A stretch of 64,000 nt of DNA from Bacteroidota bacterium (GTDB lineage Bacteria > Bacteroidota > Bacteroidia > Bacteroidales > Bacteroidaceae): NCBI GenBank assembly GCA_023426145.1, contig JAFABG010000006.1:62001-126000 (forward strand), read 5' to 3'. Position 1 is the first letter of the stretch; every line of letters begins with the position of its first letter. The translations under genes and the position numbers were made by a program. Of this stretch, positions 34,827-43,265 are shown piece by piece. The notes below the pieces were generated by a model. It was given only the letters and a program-made list of their open reading frames with translations. It was not told the DNA's origin and did not search any database.

Positions 34827-36467
34827 TTAGATAGAGTTTATGAATTTGACAACAGCCTCACGATCGGCTTTAGATAACTCGCGGAATTTTTCAACACTTC
34901 TGCGGGCATCGCTTTGTGCATTGCCATGCCACATAATAGCTTCAATAACTGTACGTGCACGACAGTCATGAAGCCGGTCTGAAGTAACAGAACCTGTACA
35001 TTTTTGATGCAATCCACGTCCCCATAATGGAGTGGTGCGGCACCATCCTGTACGAATATTACTTTCCATGTGAAGTTGATGTTGTACCATATCGGTATAA
35101 GGCCATATTTTTTGGTTAGGGTATCTTGGTAGCTTTGAATCGTTGCTAAAGAATCTGGCAGGATCTCTAATCTCATCAGCACCAGTAGTCCATGATGGAC
35201 GATGACAATACGTACAACCTATTTCTTGAAAGAGATCTTTACCTTTTAACACGTCTTTGTCGCTCACATTACGGGCAGCTGGAACGGCCAAACCTCTGTG
35301 CCATACCATCAGATCAGTATAGTCTTCGTCTGTCATTTCTATTGGTAAGTCTTTTGCAGTTAGATATGATTTAATTCTATTCTCTAATGAGCCATTCCAC
35401 CAGGATGGATGTTCTTTATTGGGATCTACCTGAGCTATATAGGTTTCGAAACCAGCTTGTACATCTGGGTCTTTTGACGAATATTCTGCATAAGTTCCTG
35501 CTCCATCTAAATAATGAAAACGGCGATCTTTACGAGTTACATTAGTGATGTTCCATATAGCATTAGCTCCAGCTGCATCTTGAAGTGGGCCACGACTGAG
35601 AGCATAGGTATATCGACGAGGATACTTTGTCCCATTCCCCCCTTGTGCCGTATTTGCATATTGGTTGATCCATTCTCCATCTTTAAAGAAATTAGTATTT
35701 AGCCCATTCTTCATATACCCATCTTTCTCTTCTTTGGCATATTGGGCTTTTAGATCTTCATCGCTAATAGCATCCAGTAGTCCTGTGCCATAAATACCAA
35801 TAGTTGACTCTAGTTTTACTACATACTCTTTAGGTATTTGATAGCCTTGGCTCACTACGTAAACAGCTTCTTTAGGCATAGTTACTTCAGGATATTGTAG
35901 CTCGTAAGTATCACCGTCAGGGAATTTATTCTCCCATTCGTCAGTATAATTTTTCCACTCTATATTAATCTTGCTCTCGTCTAGTGGGTTTTTAAATGGA
36001 GCTACGGCGTGACTTTGAGGCATACCTGCCAGCCAACTTACATAGTTGTTATTGTCAGGAGTATATACCACTAGTAAGCATCCATTACCAATTTCCTTTG
36101 TGTTAAATGGGCCTGCACTAATTCGTTTCCCATGTCCGTATCCAGGATGACAGTGCATGCAAGAATTACGAACATAAACAGGACCTAGTCCTTTTCGAAC
36201 TCCTGAGGTGTTTGTCATAAATGGTTTTTCAAACAGCTGTTCTCCATTCTTGAAGGCTTGGTACAAGCCAGCATTTTCTACAGCTAGGGTCGGTTGTTCG
36301 AATGCGTTTGAAGTCGATAAATAAGCTGTACCTAATTCCCCTCCAGTGTAATACCATTCAGGAAGTTCGTTTGTTTGAGTTGCTGGGTTTGGCTCATTAC
36401 TTTCATCATTACAAGCTATCAGCCCTGAAATTAGCGGTATCCCCAATAAATAATGAATTTTTTTCAT
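34827..36467 (-). CDS. Di-heme c-type cytochrome lipoprotein (DHOR / thiol-oxidoreductase-like)
   Basis: 546 aa. Lipobox LIAC (Cys19), so membrane-anchored and periplasm-facing. Two heme c motifs: CMHCH at 103-107 and CTYCH at 418-422. Length and motif spacing match the di-heme oxidoreductase family (DUF1111/DHOR). Members are usually encoded beside imelysins and are thought to pass electrons or reduce metals; the true substrate is not established. The C-terminal region (HDCRARTVIEAIMWHGNAQS) holds a family-typical HDGRA-like segment, here HDCRA. Lies between imelysin and the heme-attachment gene. Confidence 0.88.
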   Translation of the reverse strand: MKKIHYLLGIPLISGLIACNDESNEPNPATQTNELPEWYYTGGELGTAYLSTSNAFEQPTLAVENAGLYQAFKNGEQLFEKPFMTNTSGVRKGLGPVYVRNSCMHCHPGYGHGKRISAGPFNTKEIGNGCLLVVYTPDNNNYVSWLAGMPQSHAVAPFKNPLDESKINIEWKNYTDEWENKFPDGDTYELQYPEVTMPKEAVYVVSQGYQIPKEYVVKLESTIGIYGTGLLDAISDEDLKAQYAKEEKDGYMKNGLNTNFFKDGEWINQYANTAQGGNGTKYPRRYTYALSRGPLQDAAGANAIWNITNVTRKDRRFHYLDGAGTYAEYSSKDPDVQAGFETYIAQVDPNKEHPSWWNGSLENRIKSYLTAKDLPIEMTDEDYTDLMVWHRGLAVPAARNVSDKDVLKGKDLFQEIGCTYCHRPSWTTGADEIRDPARFFSNDSKLPRYPNQKIWPYTDMVQHQLHMESNIRTGWCRTTPLWGRGLHQKCTGSVTSDRLHDCRARTVIEAIMWHGNAQSDARRSVEKFRELSKADREAVVKFINSI

Positions 36468-36506
36468 AATTATAATTAGAATTAATTCGTTTGTTTTTAT
36501 GCATCA

Positions 36507-36545
36507 ATAGCGGGCAAACTTGGTTTCCTAGTTTGCTCGCTATTA
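36507..36545 (-). other. Intercistronic 15-bp hairpin between imelysin and di-heme genes
   Basis: AATAGCGGGCAAACT / AGTTTGCTCGCTATT with a 9-nt loop and one non-Watson-Crick pair. No T tract follows in the minus direction, so it looks more like an mRNA-stabilising or processing element than a terminator. Confidence 0.6.
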
Positions 36546-36561
36546 GTTGTCGTATTTTCAA

Positions 36562-37740
36562 CTAGTATTTAGATAATGTTGCCATAACCTTACCCAGAAC
36601 GTTTACTAAATCCGTTCCTACAATAGTTACGGCTGCTTTGGCATCAGCATTAGATGTCGCAGTTTTTGCAAATGGTTCTGGAATCTTTTTGATAGTTGTA
36701 ATAGCTTTATCAATTGCAGCTTTTAATTCAGCATCTAAACTTGGATCAATATTCTGGATATAATCGCTGATAGATGCATCGCCTACATTGCTTCCCGTAT
36801 ATGCATTTTGGATGCTAATTATATTATCAGTAAAGTCAACAATAGAGTTTAAACTGTAAGGAGATTCAATATAGTTTTTATCTTCTGTTGAGGAACCATT
36901 GACTGGTCTTCCGATTTTTGTGTTTCCAACTTCATCAGCTATGTCAATGCATCCTTGTATGATCTCTTCAGCTGCATCCTGATAATTTACGTATTTGCTG
37001 CCTCCTTTGCCTGCGTTTATTATAGATGAGCCATAATTGAATGTTGGTTCAAGCTCTGCATCTTCCAGAATTTCTTTTTTTTCACTGTTAATGTTATCAA
37101 TTCCTGCCCAAGATGCTTCCAGACGGATACATTGATTGCGCAAGTCTCCGGCAACAGAAGTCAGATAAATCATTTCTTCGTTTGTGTAAGTTAGGCTATG
37201 GGGCATTGATTGTGTTTCATTAGCATCTAGTTGGAACAGCATGTATTCTACTGCATGGAATCCTAGTAAACCATATCCTAAATTGTTTCCTACATATTCA
37301 GGGCTCATTTGTGCCATTTGTGATGTATTACTCAGCATATTATCCATTGCTGTTTTGTCCAAAGGCCATGAATCTATATGCGGGTCGATGTTATAGTCTG
37401 CAGCAGCACCAAAGAGAAACGATTCGCTGAGCTCCCAGTATTTTCGTGATGTATTCCATGCTTCTCCTGCAGCTTTTATCATATCTGTAGTCAAGTTGCC
37501 TGCCGTATGTGCTTCTTGCATAGCAATACATTTATCATACATATCCATGGCAGCATCAGCCATAGCTTCATAGGTTGGAATCACTGTTTTATTGACATAA
37601 GGTGCCATTGCACTTTTCAGCATGTCTTCTTTAACCACTAGATTGTAATCATCTCCATCGCTATCATTACAAGCAACTAAGTTTGCTGCTATTAAAGCAC
37701 CAAAGGCCATTTGTGTGAGCCAATTAATAAAAGTCTTCAT
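36562..37740 (-). CDS. Imelysin family (M75-like, EfeO-related) lipoprotein
   Basis: 392 aa. Lipobox NLVAC (Cys24). Helical protein with the family motif GxHxxE as GFHAVE at residues 160-165, after a WPLDK segment (125-129), both hallmarks of imelysin-like proteins. The family is tied to iron uptake; EfeO is a relative and several members are iron-regulated. Protease activity is doubtful. It follows the porin (47 bp) and precedes the di-heme lipoprotein, and the operon promoter carries the shared operator, consistent with periplasmic iron capture plus redox change. Confidence 0.9.
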   Translation of the reverse strand: MKTFINWLTQMAFGALIAANLVACNDSDGDDYNLVVKEDMLKSAMAPYVNKTVIPTYEAMADAAMDMYDKCIAMQEAHTAGNLTTDMIKAAGEAWNTSRKYWELSESFLFGAAADYNIDPHIDSWPLDKTAMDNMLSNTSQMAQMSPEYVGNNLGYGLLGFHAVEYMLFQLDANETQSMPHSLTYTNEEMIYLTSVAGDLRNQCIRLEASWAGIDNINSEKKEILEDAELEPTFNYGSSIINAGKGGSKYVNYQDAAEEIIQGCIDIADEVGNTKIGRPVNGSSTEDKNYIESPYSLNSIVDFTDNIISIQNAYTGSNVGDASISDYIQNIDPSLDAELKAAIDKAITTIKKIPEPFAKTATSNADAKAAVTIVGTDLVNVLGKVMATLSKY

Positions 37741-37787
37741 TTGTTTTCTCGTTTTTATTTATATGATTAATAATTTCTGTTGCACTT

Positions 37788-39113
37788 CTATTTAGTGAAA
37801 AAACCGGCATAAGCAATCCCTAAAGATATTGAGGGCTCATTATTATAATTGCGTTTCATTAATCCAATGGAATATTCCCCTTTTATAACTAAATCTTTCA
37901 TTGGATAGTAATTAAGCCCTGCCGCTATACGATTTCGCCCACACCAATCATATGCTGTTCCTTTCGTTTTATACATGGAGTCATAATAGTCATATCGTCC
38001 AAAAAGATACAATCTACGCCCTGTATCTCGCAATTTATTCAATTGAGAAAATAGGTTATAGCCTGCTTCAATTCCAGTTGCTATTGCGTCAGAAGCAACA
38101 GCTTGCTTGGGAGAAGGTGATGCTTTACGCATAGACATGTTGTACTGAGTTATTAACTGTGAATCGGTTAAATGACCATAATCGAAGTTACCACGAACAA
38201 CCCAATTGTGAGCATCATAATGGAAGTCTAGGGCACCAATAGTAACAGTCCCTTTTACATCTTTATAAGTTTTGTTTTCGTTGGTACTTAGTGTATTATT
38301 GAAAGAATTTCCAATATATCCACTAACTGATAGACGGAGACCAGGCACGGAATAATTGTCAATACGTAAAGCTCCAGCATAGGAATTGGCTATTTTGAAT
38401 TCGTATGGACTTCCAGCTCCATCATGTATCCAACCTTTACGCCCGAAGCGGTCGGAATCTAATCCTGGAAGGAGCATAGCTTCGTAACGCCATTTACCTA
38501 AACGTCCCCATAGGCTAACTCCAGTTTCATGCCATGTACAGGGCATAATAGTGTTTTCACCTTCGGGGCGATATACTCCAAAGAACTCGGTAGGCATGTG
38601 GTGTTGGTTTGTTCCGCCTACTGGAATAATTAGATGCCCCATTTTTAGGTTGAATGATGATGAGAATGATTTCTGGATCCAAAATTGTTCTAGAGCAACT
38701 TCACCTCCTCGTTCAATTTCTGATTCATATTCACCCCCTTCTTCCTCTTCTATTTCAACAGCACTTTCTGTTCCTCCGTGTTCAAATTCTATTTCAGACC
38801 CTAATGTCCATCCTTTTCCAAAATCATATCCTACAAAGAAAACGACGTGTGGAAGATCTAAACGACCGTGACTCTGGGCATTCTTGAAACTAGTAGCATC
38901 TGTGTATCGTAAATAGTTATCACTATAAAAATTGCGAGTCATCACAGCTTCTCCATATCCTCCAAATGTTAATTTTGATTTTTTCTCTTGTTTGTCATTT
39001 GTGCCTATTGGAGCTTGATTATTTTCTCTATCTCTGCTTGGTGTAATTTCAGCATAACTGCTTGCTATATGAATTCCCATGCATACGAAGAATAGTAATA
39101 GATTTTTTTTCAT
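37788..39113 (-). CDS. Outer-membrane porin-like protein (phosphate-porin O/P fold)
   Basis: 441 aa from the ATG at 39113. A longer frame to 39170 would run through the promoter, while the 39113 start gives a proper signal peptide (MKKNLLLFFVCMGIHIASSYA). The mature part has repeated amphipathic strands such as WTLGSEIEFEHGG, MPTEFFGVYRPEGENTIMPC and LYLFGRYDYYDS, and ends LGIAYAGFFTK, in line with a 16-strand porin. An acidic run EIEEEEGGEYESEIE (about 120-134) could form a cation-binding loop. First gene of the imelysin/cytochrome operon; cation or iron entry is inferred. Confidence 0.8.
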   Translation of the reverse strand: MKKNLLLFFVCMGIHIASSYAEITPSRDRENNQAPIGTNDKQEKKSKLTFGGYGEAVMTRNFYSDNYLRYTDATSFKNAQSHGRLDLPHVVFFVGYDFGKGWTLGSEIEFEHGGTESAVEIEEEEGGEYESEIERGGEVALEQFWIQKSFSSSFNLKMGHLIIPVGGTNQHHMPTEFFGVYRPEGENTIMPCTWHETGVSLWGRLGKWRYEAMLLPGLDSDRFGRKGWIHDGAGSPYEFKIANSYAGALRIDNYSVPGLRLSVSGYIGNSFNNTLSTNENKTYKDVKGTVTIGALDFHYDAHNWVVRGNFDYGHLTDSQLITQYNMSMRKASPSPKQAVASDAIATGIEAGYNLFSQLNKLRDTGRRLYLFGRYDYYDSMYKTKGTAYDWCGRNRIAAGLNYYPMKDLVIKGEYSIGLMKRNYNNEPSISLGIAYAGFFTK

Positions 39114-39144
39114 TTGTCCTGCTTTATTTGATTTTAATTTGACA

Positions 39145-39192
39145 CAAAGGTATTGGAAGTTTAAAAACAAGACAATACCTAAAAATGTGTAT
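39145..39192 (-). promoter_or_regulatory. Operator-promoter of the porin-imelysin-cytochrome operon
   Basis: Minus strand: ATACACATTTTTAGGTATTG, a 20-bp spacer, TACCTTTG. Operator 39175-39192, -33 ATTG 39173-39176, -7 39145-39152. The leader is about 25 nt to the ATG at 39113, which settles the porin start. Confidence 0.7.
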
Positions 39193-39350
39193 ATTTTAAT
39201 TAAAAATGGTAATGGGTAGGTATGCAGACAAAGATAGGCTAGAGATTTGAACTCTATTTGTTATTAAAAAGCTAAATATGAGGTGGGTGGAAAAGTAAAT
39301 GATGCGTCTGTATGATCTTTAAAATGAGAAAATTTAAAAGAAGAAAGAAC

Positions 39351-39402
39351 CGTTTCTTATTGCATATTGTTCTTCGTATAGAAAATTTGCTTTTAAGAAA
39401 CG
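39351..39402 (-). terminator. Likely terminator of fldA-DUF2023
   Basis: 9-bp arms CGTTTCTTA / TAAGAAACG with a 34-nt loop that contains TTC/GAA pairing; followed on the minus strand by a pyrimidine-rich GTTCTTTCTTCTTTT. Confidence 0.55.
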
Positions 39403-39452
39403 ATTCAACTACAAACAAGCTACAGACAACACAAAGCTAAATGTGTTAAGAT

Positions 39453-39815
39453 TTAAACTGCAATATTTATGGTTTCTTTTTTGCTACAGTATCGTTTGCA
39501 TTGCATGCAAAGATCATAGCCTAACATTGCTCCAAGGATAAAATCTTCTTCGGCAGTCAGTTGATTTAAGGGGCGAATAATGATATACCTTAGTGCATCC
39601 ATACATTCAGCACTACCGAAAAATAAATTAATCTTATTGGTTCCAACTTCTTGAATCATATAGCTGATTCCTTGATTTTTTAATCTGCGGATAGCAAAAG
39701 CTTGGTGTTCTTTACTCATTGTATAGAGCACCATGTTGCGTATTCCTTTTTTTAATTCATAGATATGATTGAGGAATATTCTGATTTCTCCGGGAACGAT
39801 TCTTTCGGTAGCCAT
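39453..39815 (-). CDS. DUF2023 family protein, flavodoxin partner
   Basis: 120 aa soluble protein. It resembles DUF2023, a Bacteroidetes family encoded next to flavodoxin. Near the C-terminus it has a Cys cluster, LCMQCKRYCSKKE (C-x2-C-x3-C), which could bind a metal or Fe-S cluster or take part in thiol chemistry. It starts 32 bp after the flavodoxin stop, so one transcript. The function of the family is unknown to me; a regulator or electron partner of flavodoxin is only an inference from the constant pairing. Confidence 0.8.
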   Translation of the reverse strand: MATERIVPGEIRIFLNHIYELKKGIRNMVLYTMSKEHQAFAIRRLKNQGISYMIQEVGTNKINLFFGSAECMDALRYIIIRPLNQLTAEEDFILGAMLGYDLCMQCKRYCSKKETINIAV

Positions 39816-39847
39816 ATAGTAAGCTTTTTTATATTTTGTAGGGGGAA

Positions 39848-40354
39848 TTAACTAATTTCTTTTTTTAATTGATTGATCCATGCGTCAATTCGTTCATCAG
39901 TTTTATTATCTTCATTAACTTCATCAAGTGGAAGGCCTATAAATTTTCCATTTACCACGGAAATAGAAGAGTCGAATGTGTAACTATTAGTATCAGTTGA
40001 ACCGCAGAATCTACAATCACTATCTTTTAATTCATCATATAGGATTCCAATGGCATCGCAGAATGTATCACTGTATGAATCAGAATCGCCACAGCCAAAC
40101 AATGCTATACTTTTGTTTGATAAGTTGCACTTCTTTAATGTTTTAATACTGTCATACCAGTCATCTTGTAGTTCTCCGCTTCCCCATGTAGAAGTCCCTA
40201 ATATCAATACATCATACTTGTTGACCAAATCCTCTGTAAGTTTGCTTACATCATAGATGTCTGGCTTAGATACTCCTAATTTGCCTGCTACGCGCTGAGC
40301 TAGATCTTCAGTAGTTCCGGTTGTGGAACCATAAAATATTCCAATTGTATTCAT
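39848..40354 (-). CDS. fldA: Flavodoxin
   Basis: 168 aa FMN electron carrier. The FMN phosphate loop is GSTTGTTEDLA at residues 9-19. The isoalloxazine-contacting loops are LGTSTWGSGELQDDW (about 53-67) and LFGCGDSDSYSDTFCDA (about 88-104). The inserted loop of long-chain flavodoxins is present. It replaces ferredoxin when iron is short in many bacteria. First gene of fldA-DUF2023; the promoter carries the shared palindromic operator, in line with iron or redox control. Confidence 0.95.
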   Translation of the reverse strand: MNTIGIFYGSTTGTTEDLAQRVAGKLGVSKPDIYDVSKLTEDLVNKYDVLILGTSTWGSGELQDDWYDSIKTLKKCNLSNKSIALFGCGDSDSYSDTFCDAIGILYDELKDSDCRFCGSTDTNSYTFDSSISVVNGKFIGLPLDEVNEDNKTDERIDAWINQLKKEIS

Positions 40355-40382
40355 TTTATATTTTTATTTTATTGTGATATTG

Positions 40383-40431
40383 CAAAGATAGAGTGTCTTG
40401 AGGAGATAAGAAATCCCTATTTATAATGGAT
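40383..40431 (-). promoter_or_regulatory. Operator-promoter of fldA-DUF2023
   Basis: Minus strand: TCCATTATAAATAGGGATTT, a 20-bp spacer, TATCTTTG. The operator (40413-40431) is one base longer than in the other five, and the -33 reads ATTT. The -7 is 40383-40390. The weakest of the six matches, but at the same position. Confidence 0.6.
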
Positions 40432-40462
40432 TTGTTACTAAAAACTCATTATAAATAGGGAT
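40413..40462 (-). repeat. Perfect 16-bp inverted repeat between AICAR transformylase and fldA
   Basis: ATCCCTATTTATAATG (40413-40428) and its exact reverse complement CATTATAAATAGGGAT (40447-40462), separated by 18 bp. The right arm repeats the operator half-site, so it may be a second operator half as well as the terminator of the upstream gene (stop at 40507). Confidence 0.75.
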
Positions 40463-40506
40463 ACTGTTGAGAGATTGCCTTTTAAAGGAGACTTTACGCT
40501 TAAATA

Positions 40507-41682
40507 TTAATGATGGAATAAACGAATTGCTGTAAATGCCATTGCAATATTATACTTGTCACAGGTGCTAATAACGTGATCGTCACGAACAGAACCGCCT
40601 GGCTGAGCTATATAACTTACTCCACTTTTATGGGCACGCTCGATGTTGTCTCCAAAAGGGAAGAAAGCATCCGATCCTAATGCAACACCAGTCATTGTGT
40701 CTAACCATGCACGTTTTTCTTCGCGTGACAGAACTGCTGGCTTTTCAGTGAAGAATAGTGGCCATACGTCATCAGCTAGTACATCATCGTGATCATCTGA
40801 GATGTAAATATCTATTGTATTATCGCGATCTGCACGGCGAATCTTCTCCACCCAGGGAAGATTCATCACTTTAGGATGTTGGCGAAGATACCAGATATCA
40901 GCTTTATTGCCAGCAAGGCGTGTGCAGTGGATACGTGATTGCTGACCTGCTCCAATACCGATGGCTTGTCCGTCTTTAGCATAACATACGGAATTGGATT
41001 GTGTATATTTTAAGGTAATCAGAGCAATGATGAGGTCGCGTTTTGCTGCATCTGTTATTACTTTGTTTTTTGTTGGTAATTCGTTAAGTAACGATTCGTC
41101 TATCTTTAAATCGTTTCTCCCTTGTTCAAACGTAATTCCAAAAATGTCTTTATGTTCAATTGGCTCTGGCTGATAGGTTGGATCTATTTGGATTACATTG
41201 TAAGTACCCTTTCTTTTGTTCTTCAGAATATCGAGGGCAGCTGTTGTGTATCCAGGAGCAATAACTCCATCAGAAACTTCGCGGTTGATGATGCGTGCAG
41301 TTTCTTCGTCACAAATATCAGAAAGTGCAATAAAGTCCCCGTAAGACGACATGCGGTCTGCACCACGTGCGCGTGCATAGGCTGTAGCCAAGGGTGAAAG
41401 TTTCACATCATCCACAAAATAGATTTTTTTTAATGTATCGTTCATTTCTATCGCAACTGCAGCTCCAGCAGGGCTAACGTGTTTGAATGAGGCAGCTGCT
41501 GGGAGTCCAGTGGCTGCAGTCAGTTCTTTAACCAACTGCCAGCTGTTAAATGCATCCAATAGATTAATGTAACCGGGGCGCCCATTTAAGATTTCAATGG
41601 GTAACTCCCCCTGCTTCATAAATATACGGGCTGGTTTCTGATTCGGATTGCAGCCGTATTTCAGTTCTAGTTCTTTTGCCAT
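40507..41682 (-). CDS. Stand-alone AICAR transformylase (PurH C-terminal domain only)
   Basis: 391 aa. It matches the phosphoribosylaminoimidazolecarboxamide formyltransferase domain, which uses 10-formyl-THF to make FAICAR. The catalytic Lys-His pair is in ASFKHVSPAGAAV (Lys67-His68). SSYGDFIALSD, YTQSNSVCYAKDGQAIGIGAGQQSR and SDAFFPFGDNIERA are the family's other conserved blocks. The N-terminal IMP cyclohydrolase (MGS-like) domain of bifunctional PurH is absent and the gene starts cleanly, so this is a true single-domain form. A -7-like box TAAATTTG lies at 41722-41729. Neighbours are not purine genes. Confidence 0.92.
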   Translation of the reverse strand: MAKELELKYGCNPNQKPARIFMKQGELPIEILNGRPGYINLLDAFNSWQLVKELTAATGLPAAASFKHVSPAGAAVAIEMNDTLKKIYFVDDVKLSPLATAYARARGADRMSSYGDFIALSDICDEETARIINREVSDGVIAPGYTTAALDILKNKRKGTYNVIQIDPTYQPEPIEHKDIFGITFEQGRNDLKIDESLLNELPTKNKVITDAAKRDLIIALITLKYTQSNSVCYAKDGQAIGIGAGQQSRIHCTRLAGNKADIWYLRQHPKVMNLPWVEKIRRADRDNTIDIYISDDHDDVLADDVWPLFFTEKPAVLSREEKRAWLDTMTGVALGSDAFFPFGDNIERAHKSGVSYIAQPGGSVRDDHVISTCDKYNIAMAFTAIRLFHH

Positions 41683-41809
41683 ATCGTTTGATTATAATAA
41701 TTGATGATGAATTGATAGCGACAAATTTACTAAAAAAAGAGTGGTTAGCCTAGCCATGAATTATAAAATAGCCTTTAATATTCTCCTTTAGCAGGTAAAT
41801 TCAGTGAAA

Positions 41810-41857
41810 ATACCTATTTTGGGGGATTGTGATTTAGCAGATTTTTCTGTTTCTTTG
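41810..41857 (+). promoter_or_regulatory. Operator-promoter of the hemerythrin-LuxR unit
   Basis: ATACCTATTTTGGGGGATTG, a 20-bp spacer, TTTCTTTG. Operator 41810-41827, -33 ATTG 41826-41829, -7 41850-41857 (one mismatch to TAnnTTTG). Same geometry as the other five sites. Confidence 0.65.
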
Positions 41858-41891
41858 CAATTTATTTTCGAATATATATAAATAAGTGTAC

Positions 41892-42596
41892 ATGGATAAT
41901 TTGCAAAAATATCAGCCAACTGATAAGATGATTGATCTTATTAGTGATAATTATTCTCTGCTGCAGGTGATGAGCCGTTTTGGATTGTCATTGGGATTTG
42001 GTGATAAAACAGTACAGGAAGTTTGTACAGATAATAACGTGGATTATCGTACTTTCTTGGTTGTAATTAATTTTATGGATGAAGGGTTTTCTCGACTTGA
42101 TGGTAGCGGTGATGATATATCAATTCCAGCGTTAATTGATTATCTGAGACAAGCACATATTTATTTCTTAGATTTTTCTTTTCCGGCTATTCGTCGCAAA
42201 CTGATTGAAGCGATTGATTGTTCTCAAGATGAAGTTGCTTTTCTGATGCTTAAATTCTTTGATGAATATACGCGTGAAGTTCGTAAACATATGGATTATG
42301 AAGAGCGAACGGTTTTTAAATATGTTGATGATTTGCTTAACGGATGTGCTCCAAAGAATTATCAAATTAGTACATTCTCAAAACATCATGATCAGGTTGG
42401 AGAGAAGTTGACTGAATTGAAAAATATCATTATTAAATATTGCCCTGTAAGTGTTAATGAGAACCTGTTGAATGCAGCTCTTTTTGATATTTATGATTGT
42501 GAAGCTGGTCTTGAATCTCATTGCAAGGTAGAAGACTATATTTTCGTGCCTGCCATTCTCAAGTTAGAAAGGGGGATGAGAGAATATGAAAAATAA
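41892..42596 (+). CDS. Hemerythrin-domain protein (RIC/ScdA-like)
   Basis: 234 aa from the ATG at 41892 (a GTG two codons upstream is less likely). The N-terminal part (about 10-70) resembles the ScdA_N/DUF542 segment (LLQVMSRFGLSLGFGDKTVQEVC). The rest is a four-helix hemerythrin-like domain with candidate di-iron ligands in QAHIYFLDF, RKHMDYEERTVF, SKHHDQ and SHCKVEDYIF. Known: such proteins bind oxygen or NO, or help repair iron centres. The downstream LuxR gene overlaps by 11 bp, implying coupled translation, so a sensor-regulator pair is inferred. Confidence 0.85.
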   Translation: MDNLQKYQPTDKMIDLISDNYSLLQVMSRFGLSLGFGDKTVQEVCTDNNVDYRTFLVVINFMDEGFSRLDGSGDDISIPALIDYLRQAHIYFLDFSFPAIRRKLIEAIDCSQDEVAFLMLKFFDEYTREVRKHMDYEERTVFKYVDDLLNGCAPKNYQISTFSKHHDQVGEKLTELKNIIIKYCPVSVNENLLNAALFDIYDCEAGLESHCKVEDYIFVPAILKLERGMREYEK

Positions 42597-43197
42597 TGAG
42601 GTTATTCGAGTTGCGATTGCTGAAACTTCTGTAATTGTTCGTAGCGGTCTTACCACGACTTTAAAGCGTCTTGCTAACATTAAGATACAGCCTATAGAGA
42701 TTCTCTCTGTTGAGGCTTTGGCTGACTGTTTGCGTACTCAGTATCCAGAAATGTTAATTGTTAATCCTACATTCGGTGGCTATTTTGATGTTAGTAAGTT
42801 TCAGGAAGAAGTTTCGGGGAAAAAAATTCGTTTGATTGCTTTAGTAACTTCTTTTGTTGATGCTTCTTTGTTGGCCAAATACGATGAGTCTATTTCTATT
42901 TTTGATGATTTGGATGTTGTTTCAAAAAAAATAAATAGTCTGACTAAAGCTGATGTTCGTGAAGAAGATAATGTTGATCAGGAGGTGCTTAGTCAGCGTG
43001 AGAAAGAAATTGTCGTATGTGTGGTAAAAGGTATGACTAACAAGGAAATAGCGGAAAATTTATTTTTGTCTATCCATACCGTTATTACTCATCGGAGAAA
43101 TATCAGTAAGAAATTGCAAATTCATAGTGCTGCTGGATTGACTATTTATGCAATTGTGAATAAATTGGTAACATTGAACGATGTTAAGGGCTTGTAA
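42586..43197 (+). CDS. LuxR/NarL-type regulator with degenerate receiver domain
   Basis: 203 aa. Residues 5-120 have a receiver-like layout but lack the phosphorylation site: the acidic pair is IAET (Glu13-Thr14) and the expected Asp is Asn60 in LIVNPTF. So it is probably not a phosphorylated response regulator. Residues about 133-198 are a complete LuxR HTH (LSQREKEIVVCVVKGMTNKE, then LFLSIHTVITHRRNISKKL). Start overlaps the hemerythrin gene. It may read the hemerythrin state by protein contact; its own promoter carries the shared operator, so autoregulation is possible. Confidence 0.85.
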   Translation: MKNNEVIRVAIAETSVIVRSGLTTTLKRLANIKIQPIEILSVEALADCLRTQYPEMLIVNPTFGGYFDVSKFQEEVSGKKIRLIALVTSFVDASLLAKYDESISIFDDLDVVSKKINSLTKADVREEDNVDQEVLSQREKEIVVCVVKGMTNKEIAENLFLSIHTVITHRRNISKKLQIHSAAGLTIYAIVNKLVTLNDVKGL

Positions 43198-43228
43198 TTG
43201 CCAATAAATGTTATAAAACTTAAAACCG

Positions 43229-43259
43229 TTTGCGCACACGGAAAGTTTTCGTACCTTTG
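43229..43259 (+). promoter_or_regulatory. Strong promoter of a C-poor non-coding RNA
   Basis: TTTG (43229-43232), a 19-bp spacer and TACCTTTG (43252-43259), an exact match to the Bacteroides consensus. No protein gene lies downstream on this strand. Confidence 0.75.
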
Positions 43260-43265
43260 CAGAGC

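Noticed and set aside
34838..35182. 114-codon frame within the di-heme gene
   Set aside because: Same-strand shadow of a gene with two intact heme motifs in the main frame.
39114..39170. N-terminal extension of the porin
   Set aside because: It runs through the mapped -7 box; the shorter start gives a signal peptide.
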